16,902 bases of DNA from Planctomycetota bacterium (GTDB lineage: Bacteria; Planctomycetota; Planctomycetia; Pirellulales; Thermoguttaceae). The notes beneath the pieces are model-generated. The model was given only the letters and a program-made list of their open reading frames with translations, did no database searches and was not told the DNA's origin. The DNA is taken from the NCBI GenBank assembly GCA_018897395.1, contig JAHIKV010000334.1, forward strand, positions 1 through 16,902. The letters are read 5' to 3'. Of the stretch, positions 12,001 to 16,902 are shown piece after piece (within the stretch, counting starts at the first letter, position 1; each line of letters starts with the position of its first letter). Position numbers and translations under genes: made by a program.

Positions 12001-15000
12001 TTTCGTGATCGAGCTGATCGGCTACGACTTCGGCGACGCGCCGATGAGCGACACGTACCTTCCCGACGGCGCCCGGCACATCGTTGACCCCGACGTGCAT
12101 CTCGGCGCGCGGATCGACAGCGAAGCCACTCCCCAGGTGGACAGCGCCGCTACCGCCGACGCATCCGACGACGGCGTGGACTTCGTGGACGGCGACTACG
12201 TGGTCAGCCAGGCCGGCGAGACCAAGACCATCGTCGTCACCGCCTCGACCAACGGAGTGCTGGACGCCTGGATCGACTGGAACAACGACGGCGTCTGGGA
12301 CGCCGGCGAAAAACTCGTCCTCCGAGACGCCGCCGGAAGCGCCGTCACCGGCATCCTGGCCGGGAAAAACGAGTTGACCTTCGACGTGCCGGCGGGCTGG
12401 GCCGTCTCGGGCGATTTCTACGCCTTCGTCCGATTCCGCTTCAGCACGACCGGACTATTGTCCGACGGTTCGGCGATGCAGCCGACCGGAGAGGCCCTCG
12501 ACGGAGAGGTGGAAGACTACCGGATCAGGGTCATCTCAACGCGGGTCGATTGGGGCGACGCTCCGGACCCCGACTATCCCACCCTGGGGGCCAGCAACGG
12601 CGCGTCTCATGTAATATCGACCGACGTCCTCTGTTTGGGCGAGACGGTCAGCCTCGACCCCCTGCCCCAGCCAAACCTGACGGCCACCGGCGACGACGAC
12701 GACGGCTTCGATTTCTCCGGCGTATCCTTGATTCCGGGACGGGACGCCGACGTCTCCTTTATGGTTGCGAATGAAACCGGCCGGCAGGCGTATCTAAGCG
12801 CGTGGATCGACTTCAACCGCGACGGCGACTGGTCGGACGCCGGAGAAATGATCGCCGGCGATGTCCTGGTCGCCGTAGGGTTGAACACCTTGACGATCAA
12901 CGTGCCCGACGTCGCCGTGGACGGCGATACGTTCGCCCGCTTCCGCTTGAGCACCGAACAGGGCCTTTCGTTCACCGGCCCCGCCGCCGACGGCGAGGTG
13001 GAGGACTATCGAGTCTCCATCCTGCCGGTTCCCGGCGAAATTCTGGGCACGAAGTGGAACGACCTCGACGGCAACGGAATACGCGGCCTCGACGAGACCG
13101 GGCTTGAGGGTTGGACGATCTACTTGGACGCCAACGGCAACGGCATGTTGAATGTCGGCGAACTTTCGACGACAACCGCCGACGACGGCACATACGCGTT
13201 CGTCGAACTGACCCCCGGAGATTACATCGTCCGAGAAGTGACCCAAAGCGGCTGGCAACAGCACGGGCCGGAGTATTACAACGTAACGGTCGGCGCCGGC
13301 CAGATCATACTGGGTCAGGACTTCTTCAACCAGGACGTCGCCTCGCCGACGGCGGTCTCCATCGAGCTTGGCGGCGACAACCCGACAAATGCCGATTCGG
13401 TAACCTTCACCGTGACCTTCAGCGAACCGGTTGCCGGAGTGGACGCCGGCGATTTCACCTTGGCGATCGACGGCTTGACGGGAGCGGAGGTCAGCGGAGT
13501 TTCCGGCAGCGGCGCGGTTTACACCGTTGCCGTAACCACCGGCTCCGGCGAGGGCACATTGCGGTTGGATCTGGTCAACGACGGCTCGATCCAAGACCTT
13601 TCCGGCCATCTGTTGGGCGTTCCCGCCTCGGGAGGAACATTCGAGGGTGAGTTCTATACCATCGATAGAACCCCGCCGATGGTCGTCTCCATCGAGCGCG
13701 ACGGCGACAGTCCGACCAACGCTGAAACGGTAACCTTCATCGTGACTTTCGGCGAGGCGGTCGCCGGCGTGGACGTCGGTGATTTCGATTTGGTGTCCGA
13801 CGGATTGACCGGCGCGGCGATCAGCGAAGTCACCGGCGCCGACGACGTTTACACCGTAACCGTGACCGTCGGCACGGGCGATGGTACGTTGCGGTTGGAC
13901 CTGGTCGACGACGATACGATCGTCGATCTGGCCGGAAATGTCTTGGTCGGCGCGGGAATCGACGTCGGAAGCTTCATCGGTCCGGTTTACGAGATCGACC
14001 GCACCGCGCCGGAGGTGGTCTCGATCGCGCGGGCCGGCGCGAACCCCACCAGCGTCTCGACGCTCCTCTACACCGTGACCTTCAGCGAGGCGGTCACGGG
14101 CGTGAACAAATCCGATTTCGCCATCGAGACCAATCTGACGGGAGCCTCCGTGCAAAGCGTTGCCGGCAGCGGCGACACCTACACCGTCGCCGTACTGGCC
14201 GGCGCCGGCGCCCTTGGCACCGTGCGGTTGAACCTCGTCGACAACGATTCGATCGTCGATGCGGCCGGCAACCAATTGGGCGGCCCGGACGCCAACAACG
14301 GCAACTTTGAAGGCGAGGTCTACACGATCGACCGCAATCGTCCGACCGGACTCTTCTTGTCCAACGATCGCGTCGCCGAACACGTGCCGGTGAACACCCC
14401 CGTCGGCGCGCTGTCCAGCACCGGTCCACATGCCGGCGCGTACGCTTACCAGTTGGTGTCCGGCGATGGAGACGACGACAACGCCTCCTTCCGCGTCGTG
14501 GGCAGCCTCTTGCGGACCAACACGGTCTTCGACTTCGACGCCCAGAACACTTACCTTATCCGCCTCCGCACGACGGACTCGGCCGGATTCTGGTCGGAGA
14601 TGGAGTTCACCATCACCGTGGTCGCGGAAGAGGACACCGCCTCGATCGGCGACCGCGTGTGGAAAGACAACGGCAACGGATTACAGGACGCCGGTGAGAC
14701 GGCAATCGCCGGCGCGACCGTGGAAATCTTCTGCTCGCCCAGCGGCGTCGTCGGCGGGACCGGCGACTTCTCCTACGGGCAAACGGTCACGGACGCCGGC
14801 GGGAACTACGGCTTCGACTTGCTGCTGCCCGACTTGGATTATTACCTGGTGTTCCGCTCGCCGGCCGGCTACACCTTCACCAACGCCAACGTCGGCGGCG
14901 ACGTTGACGATACGATCGACAGCGACGCCAATTCGTCCGGCTTCACCTCGCTGTTTACCCTCGGCGCAGGCGGGGTGAAAGACGATCTCGACGCCGGACT

Positions 15001-16902
15001 GGTCGGTTCGGCCGCCGCTTACGACTTCGCCATTCGGGCCGGGGCGGCCGGAGACGACGTCGGCCAAGCGGTCGCCGCCGACTCGGCGGGCAACGCCTAC
15101 GTTGCCGGGACCTTCCGCGGCACGGTCGACTTCGATCCCGGCGTCGGCGTATACAATCTCACCAGCGCCGGCGGCAGCGACGTCTTCGTGGCCAAGTATT
15201 CTTCCAGCGGGGCGCTGCTCTGGGCACGCGCCATAGGCGGCACGGGCGACGACGCCGCCACCGGCGTTGCCGTCGTCGCCGCGGGTTCGGACGACGTCGT
15301 CTGCGTTAGCGGCAGTTTCTCCGCAACCGCCGACTTCCTCTCCGGTTCCGGCGTATACAATCTTACCGCCGCCGGCGGCAAGGACGCCTTCATCGCCAAA
15401 CTCGATTCGCACGGCGGACTCGTTTGGGCGCGCGGCGTGGGCGGCGCAGGCGACGAAGCGGCCAACGACATCGCCCTCACTACCGACGACGGAAGTGTCT
15501 ACACCACCGGATACTTCGCCACCTCGACCACCGGCACGAACGTCGACTTCGATCCCGACGCCGGCGGCATACACAACCTCAAGAGCATCGGACCGAAGGA
15601 CGTCTTCGTCTTGAAACTGGACTACGACGGAAACTTCGTCTGGGCCAAGCGCGTCGGCGGAACCGGCTGGTCGCAGGGGATGAGCAACGGATTGGGAATC
15701 GCCACGGCCGCCGACGGCAGCGTCTACACCACCGGCAGCTTCCAGGGCGTCGCCGATTTCGACCCCGGCCCGAACCAGTCCACCCTGACCTGCGCCGGCG
15801 ACAGCGACATGTTCGTCTCCAAATTGGACGCCGAGGGCAACTTCGTTTGGGCCAAGCGGGTGGGCGGGGCCAGCGAGGAATACGGCGCCGACGTCGCCAT
15901 CGCCTCCAACGGCTCGGTATATCTCACCGGTGGTTTCCATGGCGTGGTCGACTTCGACCCGGGCGCCGGAACCTACAATCTCAACAGCGCCGGAAACCGA
16001 CGCCTGTTCGTCCTCAAATTGACCTCGGCGGGCAATTTCGTCTGGGCCGACGGATTCGGCGGCACCGGCTGGGACCTCGCCGGCGACATCGCCCTGGACG
16101 GCGACGGCGGCGTCTACGTTACCGGCGGGTTCTACGGCATCGCCGACTTCGACCCCGGCGCGGGGACCTACAATCTGACCAGCGCCGGACAGAAAGACGC
16201 CTTCGTCCTCAAGTTGAACTCCGCCGGCGGTTTCGTCGGGGCGCAACGTACCGGAGGGTCCGGCGAAGACTGCGCAGGCGGCATCGCCGTCTTCTCGCCC
16301 ACCGGGGCCGTCTACACGACCGGCTACTTCCACGGCGCAGTCGACTTCGATCCGAGCGCGGCGATTTATCAACTCAACAGCGCCGGCGGCCGGGACGCCT
16401 TCCTCGCCAAATACGTCTCTCCCGCCGCGGCGCCGCTGACGGTCACTATCGACCGGGCCGCTACTCAGGCCGATCCAACCACGGCCTCGCCGATCGTCTT
16501 CCGCGTGGTGTTCGGCGCCGCGGTGAGCGATTTCACCGCCGCCGACGTCACCCTCGGCGGAACCGCGCTGGGAACGCTGTCGGCCGCCGTAACCCCCGTC
16601 GGCGTGGACGGCACGACCTACGACGTGCGGGTCTCCGGCATGACCGGCAGCGGCGACGTCACCGCGTCGATCATCGCCGGGATGGCTCACAACACGCTGG
16701 GCACTCCCAACCAGGCATCGACCAGCACGGACAACACCGTAGCGTATACATATACCGCCCCCGCCGGGCCGGTGATCTCACAGGTGGTCGTCGCCGAAGC
16801 GAACCCGGGCAGCGACCTCGACGGCATAAAAGAATCGAGCGACCGACTGGTTATCACCTGGGCCGTGACCAGCCCCGCCGGGGTCGCCGCGCGGTCGTTG
16901 AA
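2..16902 (+). CDS. Giant multidomain extracellular/surface protein, partial at both ends
   Basis: One open frame of 5,633 codons covers the whole window with no stop. I checked the phase at about every kilobase and it never changes. Start and stop both lie outside. The product is a chain of secreted-protein modules: Ig-like, metzincin, PPC, beta-helix, jelly-roll, IdeS-like peptidase, GEVED, SdrD-B-like, cadherin-like and SBBP propeller. It is rich in D, G, A, T and V, and I count only about a dozen cysteines. Domain order and phrasing resemble giant proteins of Planctomycetota (from memory). The likely role is surface attachment plus proteolysis outside the cytoplasm, which is inference. Signal peptide, export signal and anchor cannot be seen. 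No neighbouring gene is visible, so operon context is unknown. That the frame is coding is nearly certain; the overall function is not. Confidence 0.97.
83..346 (+). other. Ig-like/SwmB-type beta-sandwich domain 1
   Basis: Residues 28-115 follow the pattern of bacterial Ig-like (Big_5/SwmB-like) domains. A strand reading 'ELTLHFNDTTLDPGTL' opens the domain, an ITR strand follows, and it closes with 'NDIYHVTIVGQG'. Such domains are structural spacers in extracellular proteins. The first 27 residues are the tail of something upstream that cannot be identified. The stretch 347-505 after it is a G/Y/F-rich link with no domain I recognise. Confidence 0.6.
506..850 (+). other. Ig-like/SwmB-type beta-sandwich domain 2
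   Basis: Residues 169-283 start 'GPQVTGVVPQPITR' and contain 'NQIEIYFSEAMDLASAQ', the classic 'V.F.E.MD..S' strand of bacterial Ig-like (Big_5/SwmB) domains. They end in 'AFRLRIGD'. It directly precedes the protease domain and probably positions it. Family assignment rests on motif shape only. Confidence 0.65.
884..1597 (+). other. Metzincin-type zinc metalloprotease domain
   Basis: Residues about 295-532. The zinc-binding motif HEXXHXXGXXH is complete as 'HEILHPLGAMH' at residues 493-503 (nt 1478-1510): three His ligands plus the general-base Glu494. Met513 (nt 1538, in 'FEIMGSS') lies ten residues after the third His and is the candidate Met-turn. Upstream, 'REIFSIISQYSGVQFIE' and 'MTIVTGDLRV' fit the helix and edge strand found before the motif in matrixin-like bacterial proteases. 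The domain would hydrolyse peptide bonds outside the cytoplasm; substrate is unknown. No propeptide cysteine switch is visible in the window. It is followed at once by a PPC domain, a usual partner of secreted peptidases. Exact metzincin subfamily is uncertain. Confidence 0.8.
1598..1942 (+). other. PPC (bacterial pre-peptidase C-terminal) domain 1
   Basis: Residues 533-647. The hallmark 'DTDFYRFEI' strand, the 'LVLYDDQFQVIASNDD' strand pair and the closing 'GAYYIGVSS ... GAYQLQLKF' match the PPC beta-sandwich. PPC domains sit next to secreted peptidases and are often linked to substrate binding or folding. Here it follows the metzincin domain directly, as expected. Confidence 0.8.
1949..2284 (+). 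other. Entry segment to beta-helix (DUF1565/pectate-lyase-like start)
   Basis: Residues 650-761 carry an acidic loop 'DGDADGVPGG' (nt 1985-2011), resembling a calcium-binding Dx[DN]xDG loop, then 'YDFWFNV'. Next comes 'LIVDKLAPAAGADGTPAHPY' followed by 'KNISDALAAA'. This 'VD..A....DGT..hPy..I.dAl..A' pattern is the usual first turn of right-handed parallel beta-helix domains (DUF1565/pectate-lyase type). The helix is then interrupted by an FEFD module. Confidence 0.6.
2285..2584 (+). repeat. FEFD module, copy 1
   Basis: Residues 762-861: 'LLVDGKTFTISDATRTFTFE' at the start, then the helix 'AAIAAKLAAAIN', then a strand pair ending 'GTIVNVNGPTVAINLG'. The order (D/G-x-FTI-D, FEF/LD, A..A..IN helix, short hairpin) recurs through the protein. 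It loosely resembles the flagellin-hook-IN motif. I do not know a firm family name; the function is unknown and it is probably a structural insert. Confidence 0.65.
2786..2917 (+). repeat. Beta-helix cassette repeat, copy 1
   Basis: The translated cassette reads 'LQVLGTPGNSVYFTSYLDE', then VGADT, then 'GNWGGLVF'. The order 'V.GTPG..V.FTS..D..VG.DT ... G.WGG' is shared with copies 2 and 3. Copies 1 and 3 share the 15-base run ctcggcacgccgggc. Confidence 0.7.
3464..3724 (+). repeat. FEFD module, copy 2 (inside beta-helix)
   Basis: Residues 1155-1241: 'YFFMGDGRNTVRFEFD', an 'ATIIANAIN' helix, then 'NVSASAVGDRVVLDGTNVEV'. It interrupts helix coils: 'NIIITGDAGGAVAV' lies before it, and helix-type text resumes with 'LSIDPGAIVKL' shortly after it. 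Confidence 0.65.
3815..3967 (+). repeat. Beta-helix cassette repeat, copy 2
   Basis: The cassette reads 'AQFIAEGADGYEIIFTSLED', then DTYGAGGTFD, then 'GDWGGFYF'. It is diverged from copies 1 and 3 at the GTPG position but keeps FTS..DD.(V/Y)G and GDWGG. Confidence 0.65.
4604..4774 (+). repeat. Beta-helix cassette repeat, copy 3
   Basis: The cassette reads 'GTIQVLGTPGHPVVFTDLAD', then DTVGAG, then 'GAWRSIKLE'. The WGG of the other copies is replaced by WRS. It is the last coil before PPC domain 2. Confidence 0.7.
4838..5341 (+). other. PPC domain 2 (enlarged)
   Basis: Residues 1613-1780. Core strands are 'DDVDVYSFQGYAGSEVWIQL', 'TVVELLDADGNVLARSDN' and the closing 'YYIRVSS ... GVYQLQVRLR'. 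At about 168 residues it is longer than PPC1; the extra sequence 'LTLEGDDWGYEDVYSINPRD' sits before the last strands. It binds no recognisable catalytic partner here and lies between two beta-helix stretches. Confidence 0.75.
5342..5467 (+). other. Short beta-helix re-entry
   Basis: Residues 1781-1822: 'STIRYADIRYATNGIEVIGL'. The 'I.YADIRYA.NGIEV' wording is that of a parallel beta-helix coil, so the helix of 2585-4837 seems to resume for one or two coils between PPC domains 2 and 3. Confidence 0.5.
5468..6010 (+). other. PPC domain 3
   Basis: Residues 1823-2003 open with 'NDTFNTAQALGNLLQSDR', the usual 'ND....A..LG' start of PPC domains, followed by 'DYTDVDWYTFTV', 'DTTLWIFDETGTLILMGTD' and 'LLEGHTYYIAVTSTG'. 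All elements of the fold are present in order. Confidence 0.78.
6704..7213 (+). repeat. FEFD module copy 3, with three tandem half-units
   Basis: Residues 2235-2404 hold three successive strand units: 'GTRFTVTDADGNEVTFELD', 'GMTFSVGTAALQRTFEFD' and 'GQTFTITDNAGAATTFEFD'. Only the last is followed by the helix 'ADVVAAAAVAAIN' and the hairpin 'ARVSLINDSLIVLPIGGG'. The first half of the module seems to have been duplicated in tandem. Confidence 0.7.
7358..7690 (+). repeat. FEFD module, copy 4 (degenerate)
   Basis: Residues 2453-2563: 'NDRITFGGATVYDF', then 'LQVPVGADMAVSFGAADTAR' and 'QIALKIAAAIN', then 'DATAEGVNVNLTYA'. The FEFD tetrad itself is not kept, but the 'A..IA..IAAAINAA' helix and the final hairpin are. 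Confidence 0.55.
8303..9487 (+). other. Jelly-roll/MAM-like beta-sandwich, interrupted by FEFD module 5
   Basis: Residues 2768-3162. The first part has 'SLVTQTFSLEQYSEIDAPTL', 'YFEYFLDTGG', 'AQVFASADGVTWYVLG' and 'ESEVRLRFDFTTAGD', the pattern of MAM or peptidase-associated jelly-roll domains ('D.P.L.F.Y.L ... V..S.DG..W..L ... V.LRFDF'). The expected final strand 'GFYLDNIVIGFVERGE' appears only at 9434-9481, after an insertion of about 700 bases. It is likely a ligand-binding or spacer domain. Confidence 0.6.
8774..9181 (+). repeat. FEFD module, copy 5 (inside jelly-roll domain)
   Basis: Residues 2925-3060: 'DGDQLSVDGVLFEFDVG', then 'DGEWFEITDLFGGGSRTFEF', the helix 'EVAYRVAAAVNALG', then 'IVADVYENRVMLNRAEG'. 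As in copy 3, the first strand unit is doubled (FEFD, then FEFV). A further half-unit, 'IEITSMMTADEVAQVIGATF' followed by 'SFRVQGSIIRMI', continues to about 9313. Confidence 0.65.
9491..9634 (+). other. PPC-like C-terminal remnant
   Basis: Residues 3164-3211 hold 'VISTGYYQLQVRGASEYAVW'. 'GYYQLQVR' equals the closing strand of PPC domains 1 and 2, but the rest of a PPC domain is absent before it. Either this is a partial copy, or the strand belongs to another sandwich. Confidence 0.4.
9635..9961 (+). repeat. FEFD module, copy 6
   Basis: Residues 3212-3320: 'GMAFVVSDGVTAVTFQFLD', then 'FSVNESAAEVAAHVVEAIN', then 'FNVTATKNESSNRIDLFRAA'. FEFD has become FQFLD. It is followed by a glycine-rich linker containing 'GQGGGGAGGGQ' (nt 9968-10000) that leads to the peptidase domain. 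Confidence 0.65.
10112..10768 (+). other. IdeS/Mac-family-like cysteine peptidase domain (C66-like)
   Basis: Residues 3371-3589. Four motifs in order match the streptococcal IgG-cleaving enzyme IdeS (MEROPS C66), compared from memory. 'WYDAEK' puts Lys3383 (nt 10148) where IdeS has its oxyanion Lys84. 'DDFLCWAAAASNILAW' gives Cys3400 (nt 10199), equivalent to Cys94. 'MAHAITVWGFNYD' gives His3515 (nt 10544), equivalent to His262. 'IWVTDSDDD' gives Asp3539 and Asp3541 (nt 10616, 10622), equivalent to Asp284 and Asp286. The whole catalytic set is intact, so an active papain-like endopeptidase is likely. Nothing shows that it cleaves antibodies; an environmental host suggests another protein substrate. 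Flanks are a Gly-rich linker upstream and a beta-helix downstream. Confidence 0.8.
10796..11608 (+). other. Right-handed parallel beta-helix region 2
   Basis: Residues 3599-3869 contain successive coils such as 'GQIILENNKITYSNGIGI', 'PGVVIQNNIVAYSGVMGI', 'GRIVNNTIYGVGTG' and 'ASPTMLNNVVANTWVGIVV'. Each has an N-N ladder typical of NosD/pectate-lyase-like helices. The region ends with 'NFYPAAGSRIIDSSLDS' and 'FKDRGAIDRVD'; an '(R/I)GA.(D/E)' sequence commonly closes such helices. It is probably a binding or stalk element. Confidence 0.78.
11624..12019 (+). other. Ig-like domain before GEVED pair
   Basis: Residues 3875-4006: 'PTAFLVAPPDNDAAGIDRNP', 'PEFIIRLQDDGAGIAD', 'GRDYYFRYEETNDWIILRSA' and 'GSTYTIYLTDGIRDLADNPV'. 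The closing '.Y.I.LTDGI.D.A.N' strand is the usual end of bacterial Ig-like (Big_5-like) domains. Confidence 0.6.
12026..12535 (+). other. GEVED domain 1
   Basis: Residues 4009-4178 start 'DFGDAPMSDTYLPDGARHIV', carry the acidic loop 'AWIDWNNDGVWDAGEK', and end with the name-giving 'GEVEDYRIRV' (nt 12503-12532). GEVED domains are beta-sandwich modules of secreted bacterial proteins. The D-x-N-x-D-G loop may bind calcium. Confidence 0.9.
12548..13024 (+). other. GEVED domain 2
   Basis: Residues 4183-4341 start 'DWGDAPDPDYPTLGASNGAS', contain 'AWIDFNRDGDWSDAGEM', and end with 'GEVEDYRVSI' (nt 12992-13021). It is a tandem partner of GEVED domain 1, about 160 residues long, clearly homologous but well diverged. 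Confidence 0.9.
13034..13333 (+). other. SdrD-B-like (Cna-B/SdrD type) domain 1
   Basis: Residues 4345-4444: 'GTKWNDLDGNGIRGLDETGL' and 'GWTIYLDANGNG' show two D-x-[DN]-G-N-G acidic loops, followed by 'TADDGTYAFVELTPGDYIVR' and 'GWQQ'. This is the pattern of SdrD B repeats, which bind calcium and stiffen surface-protein stalks in staphylococci. Confidence 0.85.
13343..13672 (+). repeat. Tandem Ig-like repeat 1 of 3
   Basis: 110 residues: 'SPTAVSIELGGDNPTNADSV', 'TFTVTFSEPVAGVDAGDFTL', 'GTLRLDLVNDGSIQDLSG' and a closing 'FYTIDRT'. The same elements in the same spacing return in repeats 2 and 3. Confidence 0.85.
13673..14005 (+). repeat. Tandem Ig-like repeat 2 of 3
   Basis: 111 residues: 'VVSIERDGDSPTNAETVTF', 'FGEAVAGVDVGDFDLV', 'GTLRLDLVDDDTIVDLAGN' and a closing 'VYEIDRT'. 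It is closest to repeat 1 at the start and to repeat 3 in the 'IVD.AGN' segment. Confidence 0.85.
14006..14338 (+). repeat. Tandem Ig-like repeat 3 of 3
   Basis: 111 residues: 'VVSIARAGANPTSVSTLLY', 'TVTFSEAVTGVNKSDFAI', 'GTVRLNLVDNDSIVDAAGN' and a closing 'VYTIDRN'. Repeats 1 and 3 share the 17-base run accgtgaccttcagcga. Confidence 0.85.
14339..14632 (+). other. Cadherin-like repeat
   Basis: Residues 4780-4877: 'LSNDRVAEHVPVNTPVGALS', 'YQLVSGDGDDDNASFRVVG', 'FDFDAQNTYLIRLRTTDSAG' and 'FTITVVAEED'. This follows the bacterial cadherin pattern ('I.EN.P.GT.VG.L ... Y.LV.G.G..DN..F ... FDFE....Y.I.VRTTD..G'). The acidic positions fit calcium coordination. Confidence 0.85.
14633..15007 (+). other. 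SdrD-B-like domain 2
   Basis: Residues 4878-5002: 'ASIGDRVWKDNGNGLQDAGE' is the standard opening of an SdrD B-like domain, then 'GATVEIF', 'TVTDAGGNYGFDLLLPD', 'YYLVFRSPAGYTFT', 'DSDANSSGFTSLFTLGAG' and 'DDLDAGLVG'. The 'DLDAGLV' end is equally standard. It precedes the propeller. Confidence 0.88.
15023..16423 (+). other. Seven-blade SBBP-type beta-propeller
   Basis: Residues 5008-5474. Seven repeats of about 53-75 residues follow the scheme 'A.DI.(8)G.VY.TG.F.G..DFDPG.G.YNL.SAG..D.FV.KL...G.FVWA...GGTG'. Repeat bounds by nt: 15023, 15248, 15452, 15668, 15875, 16070 and 16265-16423. The array starts with an isolated 'YDFAIRAG' strand and ends with 'RDAFLAKY' without its outer strand, which fits Velcro closure of a seven-blade ring. 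SBBP repeats occur in secreted and surface proteins; the ligand is unknown. Blades 5 and 6 are the most alike. Confidence 0.88.
16436..16756 (+). other. Bacterial Ig-like domain after the propeller
   Basis: Residues 5479-5585: 'TVTIDRAATQADPTTASPIV', 'FRVVFGAAVSDFTAADVTLG', 'YDVRVSGMTGSGDVTASI' and 'NQASTSTDNTVAYTY'. This closely follows a widespread bacterial Ig-like domain ('TVTI..AA.QADPT..SPI.F.VVFSE.V.DF...DVTL...TASTSTDNTV.Y'). It is related in layout to the three tandem repeats at 13343-14338 but is a distinct subtype. Confidence 0.82.
16769..16902 (+). other. Start of a further domain, cut by window end
   Basis: The last 44 residues, including 'VISQVVVAEANPGSDLDG' and 'SDRLVITWAVTSPAGVA', look like the first strands of another Ig-like sandwich. 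The frame is still open at the last base, so the protein continues downstream. Confidence 0.5.

Noticed and set aside
12026..13130. Dockerin/EF-hand pair suggested by D-x-[DN]-x-D-G loops
   Set aside because: The loops sit inside GEVED and SdrD-B-like domains; the helix-loop-helix pairs of a dockerin are missing.
15023..16423. Regularly spaced similar segments of about 200 bases, considered as a CRISPR or satellite array
   Set aside because: Repeats are diverged, in frame, of variable length and match the SBBP protein pattern. There are no short identical repeats with unique spacers.
14681..16690. 669-codon open frame on the minus strand
   Set aside because: It looks repetitive only because it mirrors the SBBP propeller repeats of the sense strand.
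2..16902. RTX-type GGxGxD nonapeptide repeats as a type I secretion substrate signature
   Set aside because: I saw acidic glycine-containing loops but no tandem GGxGxDxxx array in the window.

Overview
The window is the interior of one gene. The + strand frame whose codons start at position 2 runs from the first base to the last without a stop (5,633 complete codons). Neither the start codon nor the stop codon is inside the window. The encoded fragment would be roughly 0.6 MDa. There is no intergenic DNA, RNA gene, mobile element or CRISPR array. Promoter, ribosome binding site, signal peptide and any C-terminal sorting signal or anchor must lie outside.

The protein is a mosaic of extracellular and cell-surface modules: PPC, GEVED, SdrD-B-like, bacterial Ig-like and cadherin-like domains, SBBP-type propeller blades and right-handed beta-helix cassettes. 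This mix, with GC-rich DNA, a D/G/A/T/V-rich and nearly cysteine-free composition, and wording typical of giant planctomycete proteins, suggests a member of the Planctomycetota (Pirellulales-like). That assignment is inference from style, not from a marker gene.

Layout along the fragment: Ig/SwmB-like domains (83-850); a metzincin-type zinc protease domain with an intact HEXXHXXGXXH motif (884-1597); PPC domain 1 (1598-1942); a short pectate-lyase-like entry into a beta-helix (1949-2284); a long beta-helix region with three cassette repeats (2585-4837); PPC domains 2 and 3 (4838-6010); a propeller-like region split by inserts (6068-8281); a jelly-roll/MAM-like domain split by an insert (8303-9487); a cysteine peptidase domain with the complete catalytic set of the IdeS/Mac family (10112-10768); a second beta-helix (10796-11608); an Ig-like domain; two GEVED domains; an SdrD-B-like domain; three tandem Ig-like repeats; a cadherin-like repeat; a second SdrD-B-like domain; a seven-blade SBBP propeller (15023-16423); another Ig-like domain; and the start of one more. 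A small recurrent module ending in 'FEFD' plus an 'A..AIN' helix is inserted at least six times between or inside these domains.

A plausible reading is a very large secreted or surface-attached adhesin-like protein. Beta-rich repeats would form a stalk or binding surface, acidic Dx[DN]xDG loops may bind calcium, and two unrelated peptidase domains would be displayed on it. The most unusual element is the IdeS-like peptidase, a family best known from streptococcal immunoglobulin-cleaving enzymes, embedded in an environmental-type giant protein. The long reading frames on the opposite strand are codon-aligned shadows and are not genes.
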